Assembly (NCBI GenBank): GCA_016713675.1
Contig: JADJOS010000001.1
Coordinates: 2,356,001-2,420,000 of the forward strand
Reading direction: 5' to 3'
Length of the DNA stretch: 64,000 nt
From: Acidobacteriota bacterium
GTDB lineage: Bacteria > Acidobacteriota > Blastocatellia > Pyrinomonadales > Pyrinomonadaceae
A program made the translations under genes and the position numbers. A model generated the notes under the pieces. That model made no database searches and had not been told where the DNA came from. It saw only the letters and a program-made list of their open reading frames with translations. Shown one piece after another: positions 1-11,090 of this stretch. How positions within the stretch are numbered: the stretch's first letter is position 1; every line of letters begins with the position of its first letter.

Positions 1-1
1 G

Positions 2-529
2 AATCAACCTGAGCGATGGTTTTCAATTGGAAAAGAAGAGATTGCGGCCGGTCTTAAGAGGCTCGAAATGAGTGAGGGCTCCCTTAATCGCTTCTTGGAA
101 CAGAATCAAGGCAAGCATCTCTTGTTTGGATATGTCCGGTATAAGCCAGATTCGTTCAACGGTATGAACCCAAAGATCGAAGCCCGCGTGTTGAAGTTGA
201 AGACGACGGAGCCTATCACTTTTCGGGCATTCAAGCCCGCAGCCGAGGCGGCACTTAGACGAATCGCTAAGGAATTCAGTGAGCAAAAGTATATTGTCGA
301 GCCCTCAGAAATACGGATAGGGGACGTTGCTTCCGTTTATCACATCTCCGAGTTTTCAATAACGACGCAGAGCGGGGCGAAGCACCGTGTTCGTAGTCGG
401 ACATATATGATTCCTCGCGATACTTATTTTTTTCAGGTTAGTTTCGTTGACGAACCTGCGGTTAACGATTTGTCGGCTGAGTTCGAGGGATTGGTGAAAT
501 CAATAAAAATCACAGAGTTGAAAAAGTAA
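2..529 (+). CDS. hypothetical protein, 5' end outside the window
   Basis: This reading frame is open from the second base of the window, so the gene almost certainly begins upstream; the first ATG inside is at 68. The visible 175 residues have no signal peptide or membrane segment. They are a mixed alpha/beta, moderately charged sequence ending in a Lys-rich tail (ITELKK). I recognise no family or motif. The stop lies 4 bases before gpmA, so the two are probably co-transcribed. Function unknown. Confidence 0.6.
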   Translation, partial: NQPERWFSIGKEEIAAGLKRLEMSEGSLNRFLEQNQGKHLLFGYVRYKPDSFNGMNPKIEARVLKLKTTEPITFRAFKPAAEAALRRIAKEFSEQKYIVEPSEIRIGDVASVYHISEFSITTQSGAKHRVRSRTYMIPRDTYFFQVSFVDEPAVNDLSAEFEGLVKSIKITELKK

Positions 530-533
530 ATTT

Positions 534-1274
534 ATGTACAGAATTGTTTTGATTCGTCACGGCGAGAGCCAATGGAATAAGGAAAATCGGTTTACGGGTT
601 GGTACGACGTTGACCTGAGCGAAAAGGGAAGATCTGAGGCAAAGGCAGCCGGTGAATTGCTGCGTGCCGAAGGATTTACATTCGACGAAGCCTACACGTC
701 GGTGCTTAAACGGGCCATTCGGACGCTGTGGACGATCCTCGATGAGATGGATCTGATGTGGCTGCCGCAGACCACATCGTGGTTACTCAACGAGCGGCAT
801 TATGGCGGTTTGCAGGGACTCGACAAGGCAGAGACGGCCGCAAAGTATGGCGATGAACAGGTCAAGATCTGGCGCCGCAGCTATGACATTCCGCCGCCTG
901 AGTTGGACGCATCGGACGAGCGTTATTTGGGTGACGATCCGCGATATGCGGGCGTTCGGCCGTTTCCTGCGACCGAATGTCTTAAAGATACGGTTGAACG
1001 TGTAGTGCCGTATTGGGAAAATGAGATCGCACCAAAAGTGAAAAGCGGCAAGCGTTTGATAGTCGCCGCTCACGGCAACAGTTTGCGGGCTCTCGTCAAA
1101 TATCTGGACGGCATCGCGGACGACGAGATCGTCAACCTAAACATCCCGACCGGCGTGCCGCTTGTCTACGAACTCGATGCCGATCTCAAGCCAATAAAAA
1201 GCTACTACCTCGGCGATGCCGAAGCGATCAAAGCGGCTCAAGAAGCCGTAGCAAATCAAGGCAAGGCGAAGTAA
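534..1274 (+). CDS. gpmA: 2,3-bisphosphoglycerate-dependent phosphoglycerate mutase
   Basis: Interconverts 3- and 2-phosphoglycerate in glycolysis and gluconeogenesis through a phosphohistidine intermediate; cytosolic. The histidine-phosphatase signature [10 protein letters not shown] is at residues 6-15, with catalytic His9, and the second active-site histidine is His180 in [10 protein letters not shown]. The family segments [15 protein letters not shown] and [10 protein letters not shown] are also present. At 246 residues it has the normal length of the cofactor-dependent enzyme, with a short Ala/Lys-rich C-terminal tail. It starts 4 bases after the upstream stop. A second glycolytic gene, pfkA, lies at 13.6 kb but is not in the same operon. 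Confidence 0.96.
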   Translation: MYRIVLIRHGESQWNKENRFTGWYDVDLSEKGRSEAKAAGELLRAEGFTFDEAYTSVLKRAIRTLWTILDEMDLMWLPQTTSWLLNERHYGGLQGLDKAETAAKYGDEQVKIWRRSYDIPPPELDASDERYLGDDPRYAGVRPFPATECLKDTVERVVPYWENEIAPKVKSGKRLIVAAHGNSLRALVKYLDGIADDEIVNLNIPTGVPLVYELDADLKPIKSYYLGDAEAIKAAQEAVANQGKAK

Positions 1275-1304
1275 TTCAAAAGTAAATGGGTCAAAGGTAA
1301 TAAA

Positions 1305-1994
1305 ATGTTGAAAATTCTCGCAGCAATACTTGTAATGGCGGCGTTTACGCTCAGCGTTGCGGCGCAGAATAATAAGAACGTTTCCGACAACGAGATATCC
1401 GGCGGGCTCAAAGAGGCTTTGTCTAAAGGCGTCGGGTCGGCGATCAAGTCGCTTGGAAAAGAAGACGGATTTTTTAAGAATGTCCGCGTTAAAATTCCGC
1501 TTCCCAAATCGCTGCAAAAGGTCGAAAAGATCGTTCGGGTCGCCGGTCAAGGAAGGGCCGTTGATGAATTTGTCCTTTCGATGAATCGAGCTGCTGAAAA
1601 AGCGGTTCCCGTCGCGGTCGATGTGTTTGTCGATTCGATCAGGAAGATGACGTTCGATGACGCCCGGCAGATCTTGTTCTCGAAAGAGCAAGACTCAGCC
1701 ACGCAATTCTTTCGACGCACCTCCGAGGAGACCCTGCGTGAAAAGTTTCGCCCGATAGTCGAAGAGTTCACCGCCAAGACCGGCGTTACACAAAAATACA
1801 AAGCTATGATCGGCAAAGCCGGTTTCGCTGCCCAATTCCTGGGCAAAGACGCCACCGACCTTGACGGCTACGTCACCCAAAAAGCCCTCGATGGTCTTTT
1901 TCTCCTCATTGCCGACGAAGAAAAGAAGATCCGCAAAGACCCCCTAGGCCGTACGACATCGCTTCTCAAAAAAGTATTTGGAATATTGCGGTGA
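1305..1994 (+). CDS. DUF4197 family secreted protein
   Basis: Predicted exported protein of 229 residues. A hydrophobic signal peptide covers about residues 1-20 and ends VAA-Q. The rest matches DUF4197 as I know it: GLKEALSKG near the N-terminus, then an IPLP motif, a segment with MNRAAEKAV, MTFDDARQIL, and a helical C-terminal half with a conserved KFRPIVEEF stretch. Biochemical role of the family is unknown. It sits 30 bases after gpmA on the same strand and is followed by a terminator, so it probably ends that transcription unit. Confidence 0.85.
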   Translation: MLKILAAILVMAAFTLSVAAQNNKNVSDNEISGGLKEALSKGVGSAIKSLGKEDGFFKNVRVKIPLPKSLQKVEKIVRVAGQGRAVDEFVLSMNRAAEKAVPVAVDVFVDSIRKMTFDDARQILFSKEQDSATQFFRRTSEETLREKFRPIVEEFTAKTGVTQKYKAMIGKAGFAAQFLGKDATDLDGYVTQKALDGLFLLIADEEKKIRKDPLGRTTSLLKKVFGILR

Positions 1995-2016
1995 AATAGC
2001 ACCTAGGGTTTGATCG

Positions 2017-2057
2017 AAAAGGTGAATGGAAGCGGCAAGTTTCTTTTTCACCTTTTT
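2017..2057 (+). terminator. Rho-independent terminator after the DUF4197 gene
   Basis: AAAAGGTGAA (2017-2026) pairs with TTCACCTTTT (2047-2056), a 10-bp perfect stem with a 20-base loop and a following T. The stem is A/T-rich at its base. It lies between the DUF4197 stop and the next gene start at 2081. Confidence 0.6.
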
Positions 2058-2080
2058 CCTTTTATACTCGTTCACTTCGT

Positions 2081-3013
2081 ATGATCATCGCAAAGATCCT
2101 ATTCTTTCTTGTCCTGATCTTCGTCCTTTCGCCGTGGGGCTCGCCATTTTTGGCGTTGACGCTTGGCCTGGCGATTGCGTTGACGCTCGGTAATCCTTTT
2201 CCGAAGCTCGAAGGCAAGCCGACAACGTATTTGCTGCAGGCATCGGTCGTAATGCTTGGATTCGGGATGAATCTCGGGGCGATCGTCAAAGCAGGTCAGA
2301 GTGGAATACTTTTTATTCTGGCGGTGGTCTTCGGCGCGTTGGTACTTGGGTTCGTGTTTGGGAAACTGCTCGCGACGCCTAAGCGTATCACGACATTGAT
2401 CACGGTCGGCACGGCAATTTGCGGCGGATCGGCCATCGCCGCTGTCGGGCCGGCGATCAAGGCTGAGAATGACGAGATGTCCGTCTCGCTTGGCACGATA
2501 TTCGTCCTGAATGCCGTCGCACTGTTCGCGTTTCCGTTTATCGGACATTCGATAGGGATGTCGCAGGAACAGTTTGGGCTTTGGTGCGCAGTGGCTATAC
2601 AGGACACGAGTTCGGTTGTCGGTGCATCGTCCGCGTACGGGGCCGCCGCACTCGCGGTAGCCGCTACCGTTAAACTGGCACGGGCCCTATTCATCGCACC
2701 TCTCGCCCTCGCCCTTGCGTTCATGTTTCGCGAAAAAGACGCAAAGGCAAAGATAACTGTGCCGTGGTTCATCTTCCTTTTTGTCGGAGCCGCCGCAATT
2801 CGGACATTCGCTCCGGTCATCATTCAGCCGAGCATATTTGACGCCATCGTCAACCTCGCAAAAGCGGGATTCGCCGTCACGCTATTTCTGATCGGCCTCA
2901 GTATCTCGGTCGCGATGCTCAAAAAGGTCGGAGTCCGCCCGTTTCTTCTGGGTACGATCCTCTGGATCATTATTGCCTCGATCTCACTATGGGCAGTTCT
3001 CAAGTTTGCCTAG
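2081..3013 (+). CDS. YeiH-type putative sulfate/anion exporter (UPF0324)
   Basis: Integral membrane protein of 310 residues with about ten hydrophobic segments. It resembles the YeiH/YadS family, whose members are annotated as putative sulfate exporters; substrate assignment in this family is weak. Family-typical segments are the G-rich ASVVMLGFGMNL near residue 55, TAICGGSAIAAVGPAI near 115, and AIQDTSSVVGASSAYG near 175. The length fits the family. The preceding terminator and the uvrA promoter at 3018 suggest a single-gene unit. Confidence 0.85.
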   Translation: MIIAKILFFLVLIFVLSPWGSPFLALTLGLAIALTLGNPFPKLEGKPTTYLLQASVVMLGFGMNLGAIVKAGQSGILFILAVVFGALVLGFVFGKLLATPKRITTLITVGTAICGGSAIAAVGPAIKAENDEMSVSLGTIFVLNAVALFAFPFIGHSIGMSQEQFGLWCAVAIQDTSSVVGASSAYGAAALAVAATVKLARALFIAPLALALAFMFREKDAKAKITVPWFIFLFVGAAAIRTFAPVIIQPSIFDAIVNLAKAGFAVTLFLIGLSISVAMLKKVGVRPFLLGTILWIIIASISLWAVLKFA

Positions 3014-3017
3014 CGAC

Positions 3018-3026
3018 TGCTATAAT
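3018..3026 (+). promoter_or_regulatory. extended -10 promoter for uvrA
   Basis: TGCTATAAT is a perfect -10 hexamer (3021-3026) with the TGn extension, 35 bases before the uvrA ATG. No good -35 box is seen, which is usual for extended -10 promoters. The same nine bases precede the genes at 11951 and 30971. Confidence 0.5.
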
Positions 3027-3061
3027 ACTCGTTTCGACTAAGCGCCGAATTTGCCACTTAG

Positions 3062-5989
<2,928 letters not shown>

Positions 5990-6012
5990 CCAAATTGAGG
6001 TATAATTCCGGC

Positions 6013-6213
6013 ATGTTTGGACGGCAAGACATCTCCGTCGCCGACGGCCTCAAAACCGGCCGCATCATGTCCAAAGACGAAGAGGTCTGCCTCCACTCCG
6101 GCCTCTGCGCGGAACGCTGCCCCACCGCCGCCTGGGACATGCAAAAATTCTGGTACAACGTCACCAAAGCCGGCGAGGTCAAGTACGGGTGCACTGGAAA
6201 TGGTAAAGGGTAA
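6013..6213 (+). pseudogene. remnant of a ferredoxin-like 4Fe-4S domain
   Basis: A 66-codon frame directly after uvrA resembling the ferredoxin-type end of an oxidoreductase. It contains CLHSGLCAERCPTAAWDM; the usual cluster motif has Cys where Ser stands here, so a normal 4Fe-4S cluster could not be bound. The sequence after WYNVTKAGEV loses family character and ends in a Gly-rich tail. It has no flanking oxidoreductase domain. I read it as a decayed fragment of a larger gene; a genuine small protein is possible but less likely. A TATAAT lies at 6001-6006. Confidence 0.45.
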
Positions 6214-6259
6214 GTTTGTCGTCCAGTTCCGCGTTGAGTGAAGTGTGGGGTAAAAAGCT

Positions 6260-6718
6260 ATGAGATTCCAATCAATCCTGACAATTCTGGTCTGTCTTTT
6301 TGCGACATCATTTGTCCTGGCGCAAGCTAATAGCGAGTTTCCCGATGGCTTGCGCGGATTTTCGATGAGTTCGTCTTTCCAATTTGATGGAAAGGAGTAC
6401 CGTTACGAACTGAATACAGACGCTATCAAAGATACCCCTTCATGGAATGTATCTGACGGCGAACCGCCGCTTCCCATTGTCCGTGCAGTAGACATAGCGA
6501 AGGCTCAACTCAAGAAACTCATCAAAAAGACGAAAGGCTGGGATGTCGATTTTGTAAATCTTCATCAGGCGGATCGTAAGAAGTGGTATTACGAGATTCA
6601 TTTCACGTGCATTGAAATTGGGTGTTCCGACAAGGCCACGGGTGGCTTCACAATTCTTGTGAAGCTGGACGGCTCTCCAGTTGAACCAAAAGTAACCAAG
6701 GTACCCAACCGGTCGTAG
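6260..6718 (+). CDS. small secreted hypothetical protein
   Basis: A 152-residue protein with a clear signal peptide (residues 1-22, ending FVLA-Q). The mature part is soluble, with two cysteines (TCIEIGC) that could form a disulfide. No family is recognised. The frame ends with TAG at 6716-6718. The same frame then continues into the 21-bp repeat array as heptads, so the protein may once have had a heptad-repeat tail. No partner gene is evident. Confidence 0.65.
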   Translation: MRFQSILTILVCLFATSFVLAQANSEFPDGLRGFSMSSSFQFDGKEYRYELNTDAIKDTPSWNVSDGEPPLPIVRAVDIAKAQLKKLIKKTKGWDVDFVNLHQADRKKWYYEIHFTCIEIGCSDKATGGFTILVKLDGSPVEPKVTKVPNRS

Positions 6719-6733
6719 ACCAAAGAATTTGAG

Positions 6734-7091
6734 TCCGAAGCGGTACAGATCGAGTACGAAGGCCGAAAAGTTTGATACGAAGCAGTGAAAGTGCCTCACG
6801 AAGCGGCGCAAATCGCGTCCGAAGCACAAAAAGTTCTTCACGAAGCGCTAACGATCGCTCACCAAGGGCATAAAAACTTGAAACGAAGCGGTGAAAGTCG
6901 CTCATAAAGGATGAAAAGTTCGATACGAAGCACAAAGATGTGCTTACGACGCCATGATTCGTGCTCACGACGGCAAGATTCCTGCTCACGACGCCAAGAT
7001 TCGTGCTCACGACGCGAAGATTCGTGCTCATGACGCCAAGATTCGTGCTCGGGACGCCATGCCGAGTGCTCGGGACGGCAGGAATCGTGCT
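6734..7091 (+). repeat. 21-bp tandem repeat array (about 17 units)
   Basis: Seventeen consecutive units of 21 bp (one of 22 bp at 6881-6902) with two related consensus types: an early one beginning TACGAAGCGGTGAAAG and a later, more uniform one beginning CACGACGCCAAGATTCG. The most regular block is 6966-7049. Because 21 is a multiple of 3, one plus-strand frame reads as heptads: SEAQKVL, HEALTIA, then HDAKIRA three times. That frame is in phase with the upstream gene until the extra base at 6881-6902. It contains TGA stops near 6774 and 6912. A degenerate unit overlaps the upstream stop codon. Confidence 0.85.
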
Positions 7092-7112
7092 CAGGATTGA
7101 TGAAAGACAAGA

Positions 7113-7830
7113 GGAAAACTTTTAAAAACTCGCCCCCGCGGGAATTTCTCTGCCCGGGGGGTCTTCTCGTTTGGCCCGGCGGGGGCCGGGGAGTTTCGCT
7201 GGGGGCGAGGAGCCGGCGGGGGGGGGGTCTCTCCGCCCGGGCCCCCGGTTCGCTTGGGGCTGGGGCGGTGTCTTGCGCGTCCGGGCCAGCGCGGGGGGGG
7301 GGAGGGGGGCCGGGGCAGGGGCGGGGGGGGGTCGGGCCCGCGTGGGGTGCCGCTGCCGCGGGCGGGGGCGGCGGCCGGGTCCATCCCCGCGGCCTCCGGG
7401 GGCGGGGGGTGCTGGGGGGGGGGAGGGGGGGGCGGGGCCCAACGTGGGGGGGTCCCGAGGGGGGGGGGCGTTTCCCGGTGCCATTTGTATTTGGGAAAAG
7501 AGAGGCGAACACGGGGCGCCCCCCCCGGGGGGGAGCGGGGGGGGGTTTGGCGGGGATTTCCGGTTTTTTCCGCGGCTCCCCGGGGGTCCCCCGTTTAGAG
7601 GCGGGGGAGCGGGGGACTGAAAAGAATTGGGGAGGTGGCCCCCGCGGCGTTGGCCCGTGGCGGGGGCTTGGGGAGAGATTATTTTTCAAAAAAAGGAACC
7701 GAAGGGGGGGGGGGGCCCCCCCGGGGGGGGGGGGCGTTTTCCCCGGAAACCAAACACGCACCCGGGGCCGGGGGGCGGTTTGGGCCGGCGTGCGGGTGTC
7801 CGGTTTGCTGGGTGGGGGGGGGAGGTTGGG
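7113..7830. other. G/C homopolymer tract, probably corrupted sequence
   Basis: About 720 bases made largely of G runs (up to about 12) with some C runs, quite unlike the rest of the window. It lies inside the 21-bp repeat array, which resumes at 7831. Long apparent frames here exist only because GC-rich sequence lacks stop codons; they encode Gly/Pro/Arg strings with no protein character, and I annotate none. The likeliest cause is a failed consensus across a collapsed repeat. A real G-rich insertion is the alternative. Confidence 0.7.
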
Positions 7831-7871
7831 GCGCCATAATTCATGCTCGCGGACGCATTACGAGTGCACTT
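7831..7871 (+). repeat. resumed 21-bp repeat units beyond the G-rich tract
   Basis: Two degenerate units (GCCATAATTCATGCTCG then GGACGCATTACGAGTGC) match the later consensus type at 6945-7091. One plus-strand frame reads AIIHARGRITSAL and then stops at TAG. Their presence shows the array once spanned, or still spans, the G-rich tract. Confidence 0.6.
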
Positions 7872-7904
7872 TAGAGCACCAAAAGGTTCGAGAGAGGTGA
7901 CAAA

Positions 7905-8261
7905 ATGACAAACGAACGAGTTTTTGCGATGAGTTTTGCGGGGGTTTATCCGCATTATGTGGCGAAGGCCGAAAAGAAAGGCCGCACGAAGGAAGAGGTT
8001 GACGAGGTTATTCGCTGGCTGACGGGATATACGAAGGCCGGGCTCGCGAAGCAGATCGAGACGCGTACCAGCTTTCGCGATTTCTTCGACAAGGCCCCGC
8101 GGCTCAACCTAAACGCCCCGCTCATCAAAGGCACCGTCTGCGGCATCCGTGTGGAAAACATCGAAGACCCGCTAATGCAGAAGATCCGCTGGCTCGACAA
8201 ACTCATCGACGAGCTCGCGAAGGGCAAAAAGATGGAAAAGATCCTGCGGAGCGCGGAATAG
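7905..8261 (+). CDS. DUF2200 family protein
   Basis: A 118-residue soluble protein matching the DUF2200 family: an N-terminal [24 protein letters not shown] segment split over residues 5-28, EVIRWLTGY, and the C-terminal half PLIKGTVCG ... [21 protein letters not shown]. Length is typical. The function of the family is unknown. A purine-rich ribosome binding site (GAGAGGTGA) stands 6-14 bases before the ATG, which fixes the start. It is the first intact gene after the disturbed repeat region. Confidence 0.88.
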   Translation: MTNERVFAMSFAGVYPHYVAKAEKKGRTKEEVDEVIRWLTGYTKAGLAKQIETRTSFRDFFDKAPRLNLNAPLIKGTVCGIRVENIEDPLMQKIRWLDKLIDELAKGKKMEKILRSAE

Positions 8262-8280
8262 TTCTCTCCAATTAAGATCC

Positions 8281-10155
8281 TCAAACTAGAGTTAACGTGT
8301 ATTCCGCCGTTTCGATCTTGACGATCAGCGGGCATATCGGATCGTCTAGTATCTGGATTTTGGTCGCTAGATCGTCGGCGTGGAAATGAAGAACCTTTAT
8401 GTTTTTGTCAGTGTACGTTCCGCTTGAGGCTGTAAACTGCATGATGTACGTAAGACGCTTGACGCCGCTTCCGAGGTTCAGACTTATCTCCTTCCTATCT
8501 TTCAGTTCTTTGTGGAGCTTCTGACTAAGGATGAAGGCGATCTCTCCGTCGGGTGCGATCGCGGTTTTGGTCGAGAAGAAGTTGACGTATTTATTAGCCG
8601 TAGATAAAGCTGCGTCAGTGATGACGAGTTTCTCGGACTGTTCTTTTTTCGTGCTTTCTTTCCAACGGAAAGCGAGCTTGCCGCCGTCTTCGATAAATTC
8701 GATCCGGTAACGTAAAACCTCTTTCGTCTTTTTATTGGTCAATATATACGTGAGAGGCTTTCTATCTAAATAATCATATTTACCGTTCAACGTTTCGCGT
8801 AATTGCGTCGCGATACCATCAATAGGGAGTTTAACTGCGGTTGCGGTCGGTGTTACTTTAGTTGTCGTGGCGGTGTTGACGAATTTTCCATCGGTCCAAA
8901 TTCCTTCGATCGTGATGCCGGCGAGCTTGTTAAATTGCTTTCCGGTGCCGTGCTGCTTATCGTTTACGAATCCGCCGATGTAGTAGCTGCCGTTTTTGAA
9001 TGTATACGTCGCCTGGCCTTCTCTGAGGTTATTCACCCAGTCGCCGTCATAGGTGTCGCCGTTTGTATAAGTGACCTTGCCCTTGCCGTTACGTTTGTCA
9101 TTAGCGAATTGTCCGACATAAACCTCGCCGCTTTTCTTTACTGTTTGGGTTCCTTGGCCGGATCGAACATTGTTAGTCCAGACGCCGTCGTAGGTATTTC
9201 CATTGGCGGAAAGGAAAATGCCGCGACCTTCCATCTTGCCGTTGACGAAATCGCCGACGTAGGACGAACCGTCCGTATTAATGACCTTACCTTTGCCGCT
9301 TCCACGTCCATTTACAAAATAGCCCTCGTAAGTGTTTCCGTTTGCAAAAAGGTATTTCCCAAAGCCGTTGAGGCAATTGCCGGACAGGCATTTCGTGGTG
9401 GTCGAGGCAATTGGCTTGGCAGTCGGAACCGCGTCGTCATATTTTGCTCCGCCCTCGAAGGTCATCTGACCCGTGGTTGTGCTTGGAGTTGGCTTTGGGG
9501 CCGGTGCATTAGGAGAAACGCCATCTTTCCATGTTCCGCTTATCGTATTGTCCGTTTTCTTGTTGTAATATTTCCCCTCGCCGTGCTGCAAATTGTTTTT
9601 CCAAAAGCCGATGTAGTAGCTACCGTCTTTGAAATAGTAGGTCGCCTTGCCGTCTCTGTTGTTATTGACCCAATTGCCGTAATAGATGTCGCCGTTCGCG
9701 TAAGCGCAGCGTCCAATACCATGTCGTTTGTCCAGCAACCAATCACCTTCGTACACCTCGCCATCGAGGTAGATCGCCTTTCCTTTTCCGCTACGCTGAT
9801 TCAGTAGCCAACCGCCCTCGTACGTTTCGCCGTTCAGATAAGTGATCTTGCCTTTGCCGGTGTAAGTGCCCTTGGCAAATTGCCCGACATACACAATGCC
9901 TGCTTTAGTCCTATATGTGCCGCTGCCATGCGCTTGGCTATTAACGAAATCACCGTCGTAGGCATCGCCATTTGTATAGACGATCGTGCCTTTGCCGTTC
10001 ACACAGGTGCCGGCAACGCATTTGTCGAAGAAAATCGAGCTCGTCGAACTTTCGCTTGAAATGAGAGCTATCTCCGGCAACGTTATCGCGGACGCAATTG
10101 TAATTTGTGCAGCAACGGCAAACGCCACTGCGAGGAACATTTTGCTGTTATTCAT
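8281..10155 (-). CDS. secreted MORN-repeat protein
   Basis: Exported protein of 624 residues. A signal peptide covers about residues 1-23. Two blocks of MORN repeats follow, about residues 40-215 and 255-430, with units such as YTNGDTYDGDWVN and YLNGETYEGGW. The blocks resemble each other in order and content, suggesting an internal duplication; a Pro/Thr-rich linker separates them. The last 180 residues are a non-repeat domain I do not recognise. MORN repeats form beta-hairpin sheets used in lipid or protein contacts; the role here is unknown. ATG at 10155 is preferred over an in-frame GTG at 10185 because the signal peptide begins there. Confidence 0.8.
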   Translation of the reverse strand: MNNSKMFLAVAFAVAAQITIASAITLPEIALISSESSTSSIFFDKCVAGTCVNGKGTIVYTNGDAYDGDFVNSQAHGSGTYRTKAGIVYVGQFAKGTYTGKGKITYLNGETYEGGWLLNQRSGKGKAIYLDGEVYEGDWLLDKRHGIGRCAYANGDIYYGNWVNNNRDGKATYYFKDGSYYIGFWKNNLQHGEGKYYNKKTDNTISGTWKDGVSPNAPAPKPTPSTTTGQMTFEGGAKYDDAVPTAKPIASTTTKCLSGNCLNGFGKYLFANGNTYEGYFVNGRGSGKGKVINTDGSSYVGDFVNGKMEGRGIFLSANGNTYDGVWTNNVRSGQGTQTVKKSGEVYVGQFANDKRNGKGKVTYTNGDTYDGDWVNNLREGQATYTFKNGSYYIGGFVNDKQHGTGKQFNKLAGITIEGIWTDGKFVNTATTTKVTPTATAVKLPIDGIATQLRETLNGKYDYLDRKPLTYILTNKKTKEVLRYRIEFIEDGGKLAFRWKESTKKEQSEKLVITDAALSTANKYVNFFSTKTAIAPDGEIAFILSQKLHKELKDRKEISLNLGSGVKRLTYIMQFTASSGTYTDKNIKVLHFHADDLATKIQILDDPICPLIVKIETAEYTLTLV

Positions 10156-10189
10156 GTTTGATCTTGTTTGAGGGCGAAGAGCCACGTCG

Positions 10190-10942
10190 CTATCGCTCCC
10201 GGTTCTGACAAGCGTCGATCATCTCTTTAACTGCCTGGTTCAATCCGACAAAAACGGCGCGCGAGATGATGTTGTGACCGATGTTGAATTCGGTGATCTC
10301 GGGAATCGCGGCGAGGGCCGCGACGTTGCGGTAAGTGAGGCCGTGACCGGCGGCGACGATCATGCCGAGCGAACTCGCGTGGACGCACGATTCGCGAATG
10401 CGGCTGACCTCGGCGGCGGCCTTTTGGGCACCTTCGCCGTGGGCAGCTCTGGCTGAAAGTGTGAGTTCCGCGTATTCCGCGGTACAAAGTTCGACCTGCT
10501 GGGCACCGGCCTTTTTAGCCGCGTCGATCTGGGCCGGGTCAGGGTCAATAAAAATACTTACGAAGATCCCGGCAGCTTTCAATTGCCCAACAGCCCAACT
10601 AACGGGCTCAAAATTACCGGCAACGTCGAGTCCGCCTTCGGTCGTGATCTCATTCGGCTTTCAGGGACGAGAGACGGCGTCGGGTTTTGTTCGAGTTGCG
10701 ATCGACACCATCTCGTCGGTCGCGGCCATTTCGACGTTTAGATATGTTGTAACGACATCCCGCAGCAGTTCGATATCACGGTCCTGAATGTGGCGGCGGT
10801 CGCCGCGAAGATGAACCGTAATGCCGTTGGCACCAGCCTGTTCGCAGATGACGGCGGCGGTGACGATGCTCGGCTCGATGGTCTTGCGAGCTTCGCGAAT
10901 AGTTGCAACGTGATCGATGTTGACGTTTAACTTAGCGGCCAT
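10190..10942 (-). pseudogene. pdxJ: pyridoxine 5'-phosphate synthase, disrupted
   Basis: PdxJ condenses 1-amino-acetone 3-phosphate with deoxyxylulose 5-phosphate in vitamin B6 synthesis. The N-terminal half ([27 protein letters not shown]) and C-terminal half (TTEGGLDVAGN, ELCTAEYAE, AAGHGLTY, NIGHNIISRA) are conserved and share one frame. A TGA at 10661-10663 separates them. The conserved LVPE motif is present in the DNA but in a shifted frame between the halves. Two small deletions (about 2 bases and 1 base, between 10655 and 10675) explain this and leave the net frame intact. Either consensus errors or recent inactivation. Confidence 0.85.
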
Positions 10943-10951
10943 AATAAGAAG

Positions 10952-11090
10952 AATTTACCACAGAGGCACGGAGGACACAGAGAGAGGAAAAGAATTTGCC
11001 GCGAAAAGCCGCAAAAAGAGCAAAACAGTACGCCGACTCCTTTACCTTTGCAGAACAAACCCTGCGACCTTCGTGCCTCTGTGGTGAATT
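10952..11090. repeat. inverted repeat of the CACAGAGGCACGGAGG type
   Basis: Two 23-base arms (10952-10974 and 11068-11090) are reverse complements with about 21 matches, flanking about 93 bases. The arms carry ACCACAGAGGCACGGAGG and CCTTCGTGCCTCTGTGGT. The right arm covers part of the stop codon of the glycosyltransferase gene. The interior has no reading frame of note. Words of this kind are common in intergenic repeats of environmental bacteria. Confidence 0.6.

Noticed and set aside
6945..7091. CRISPR-like array
   Set aside because: Units are contiguous 21-bp tandem copies with no spacers, and no cas gene is present.
6859..7900. Long open frames on both strands through the G-rich tract
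   Set aside because: They are Gly/Pro/Arg strings produced by stop-poor GC-rich sequence, overlap each other in many frames and lack any protein motif.
8803..9807. A 334-codon plus-strand frame opposite the MORN gene
   Set aside because: It is the antisense shadow of the repeat-encoding minus strand; the MORN repeats on the minus strand are unmistakable.
10655..10675. Recoding of the in-frame TGA in pdxJ (selenocysteine or read-through)
   Set aside because: The conserved LVPE motif is present in a shifted frame right at the TGA, so paired indels explain the stop better, and no SECIS-like hairpin is evident.
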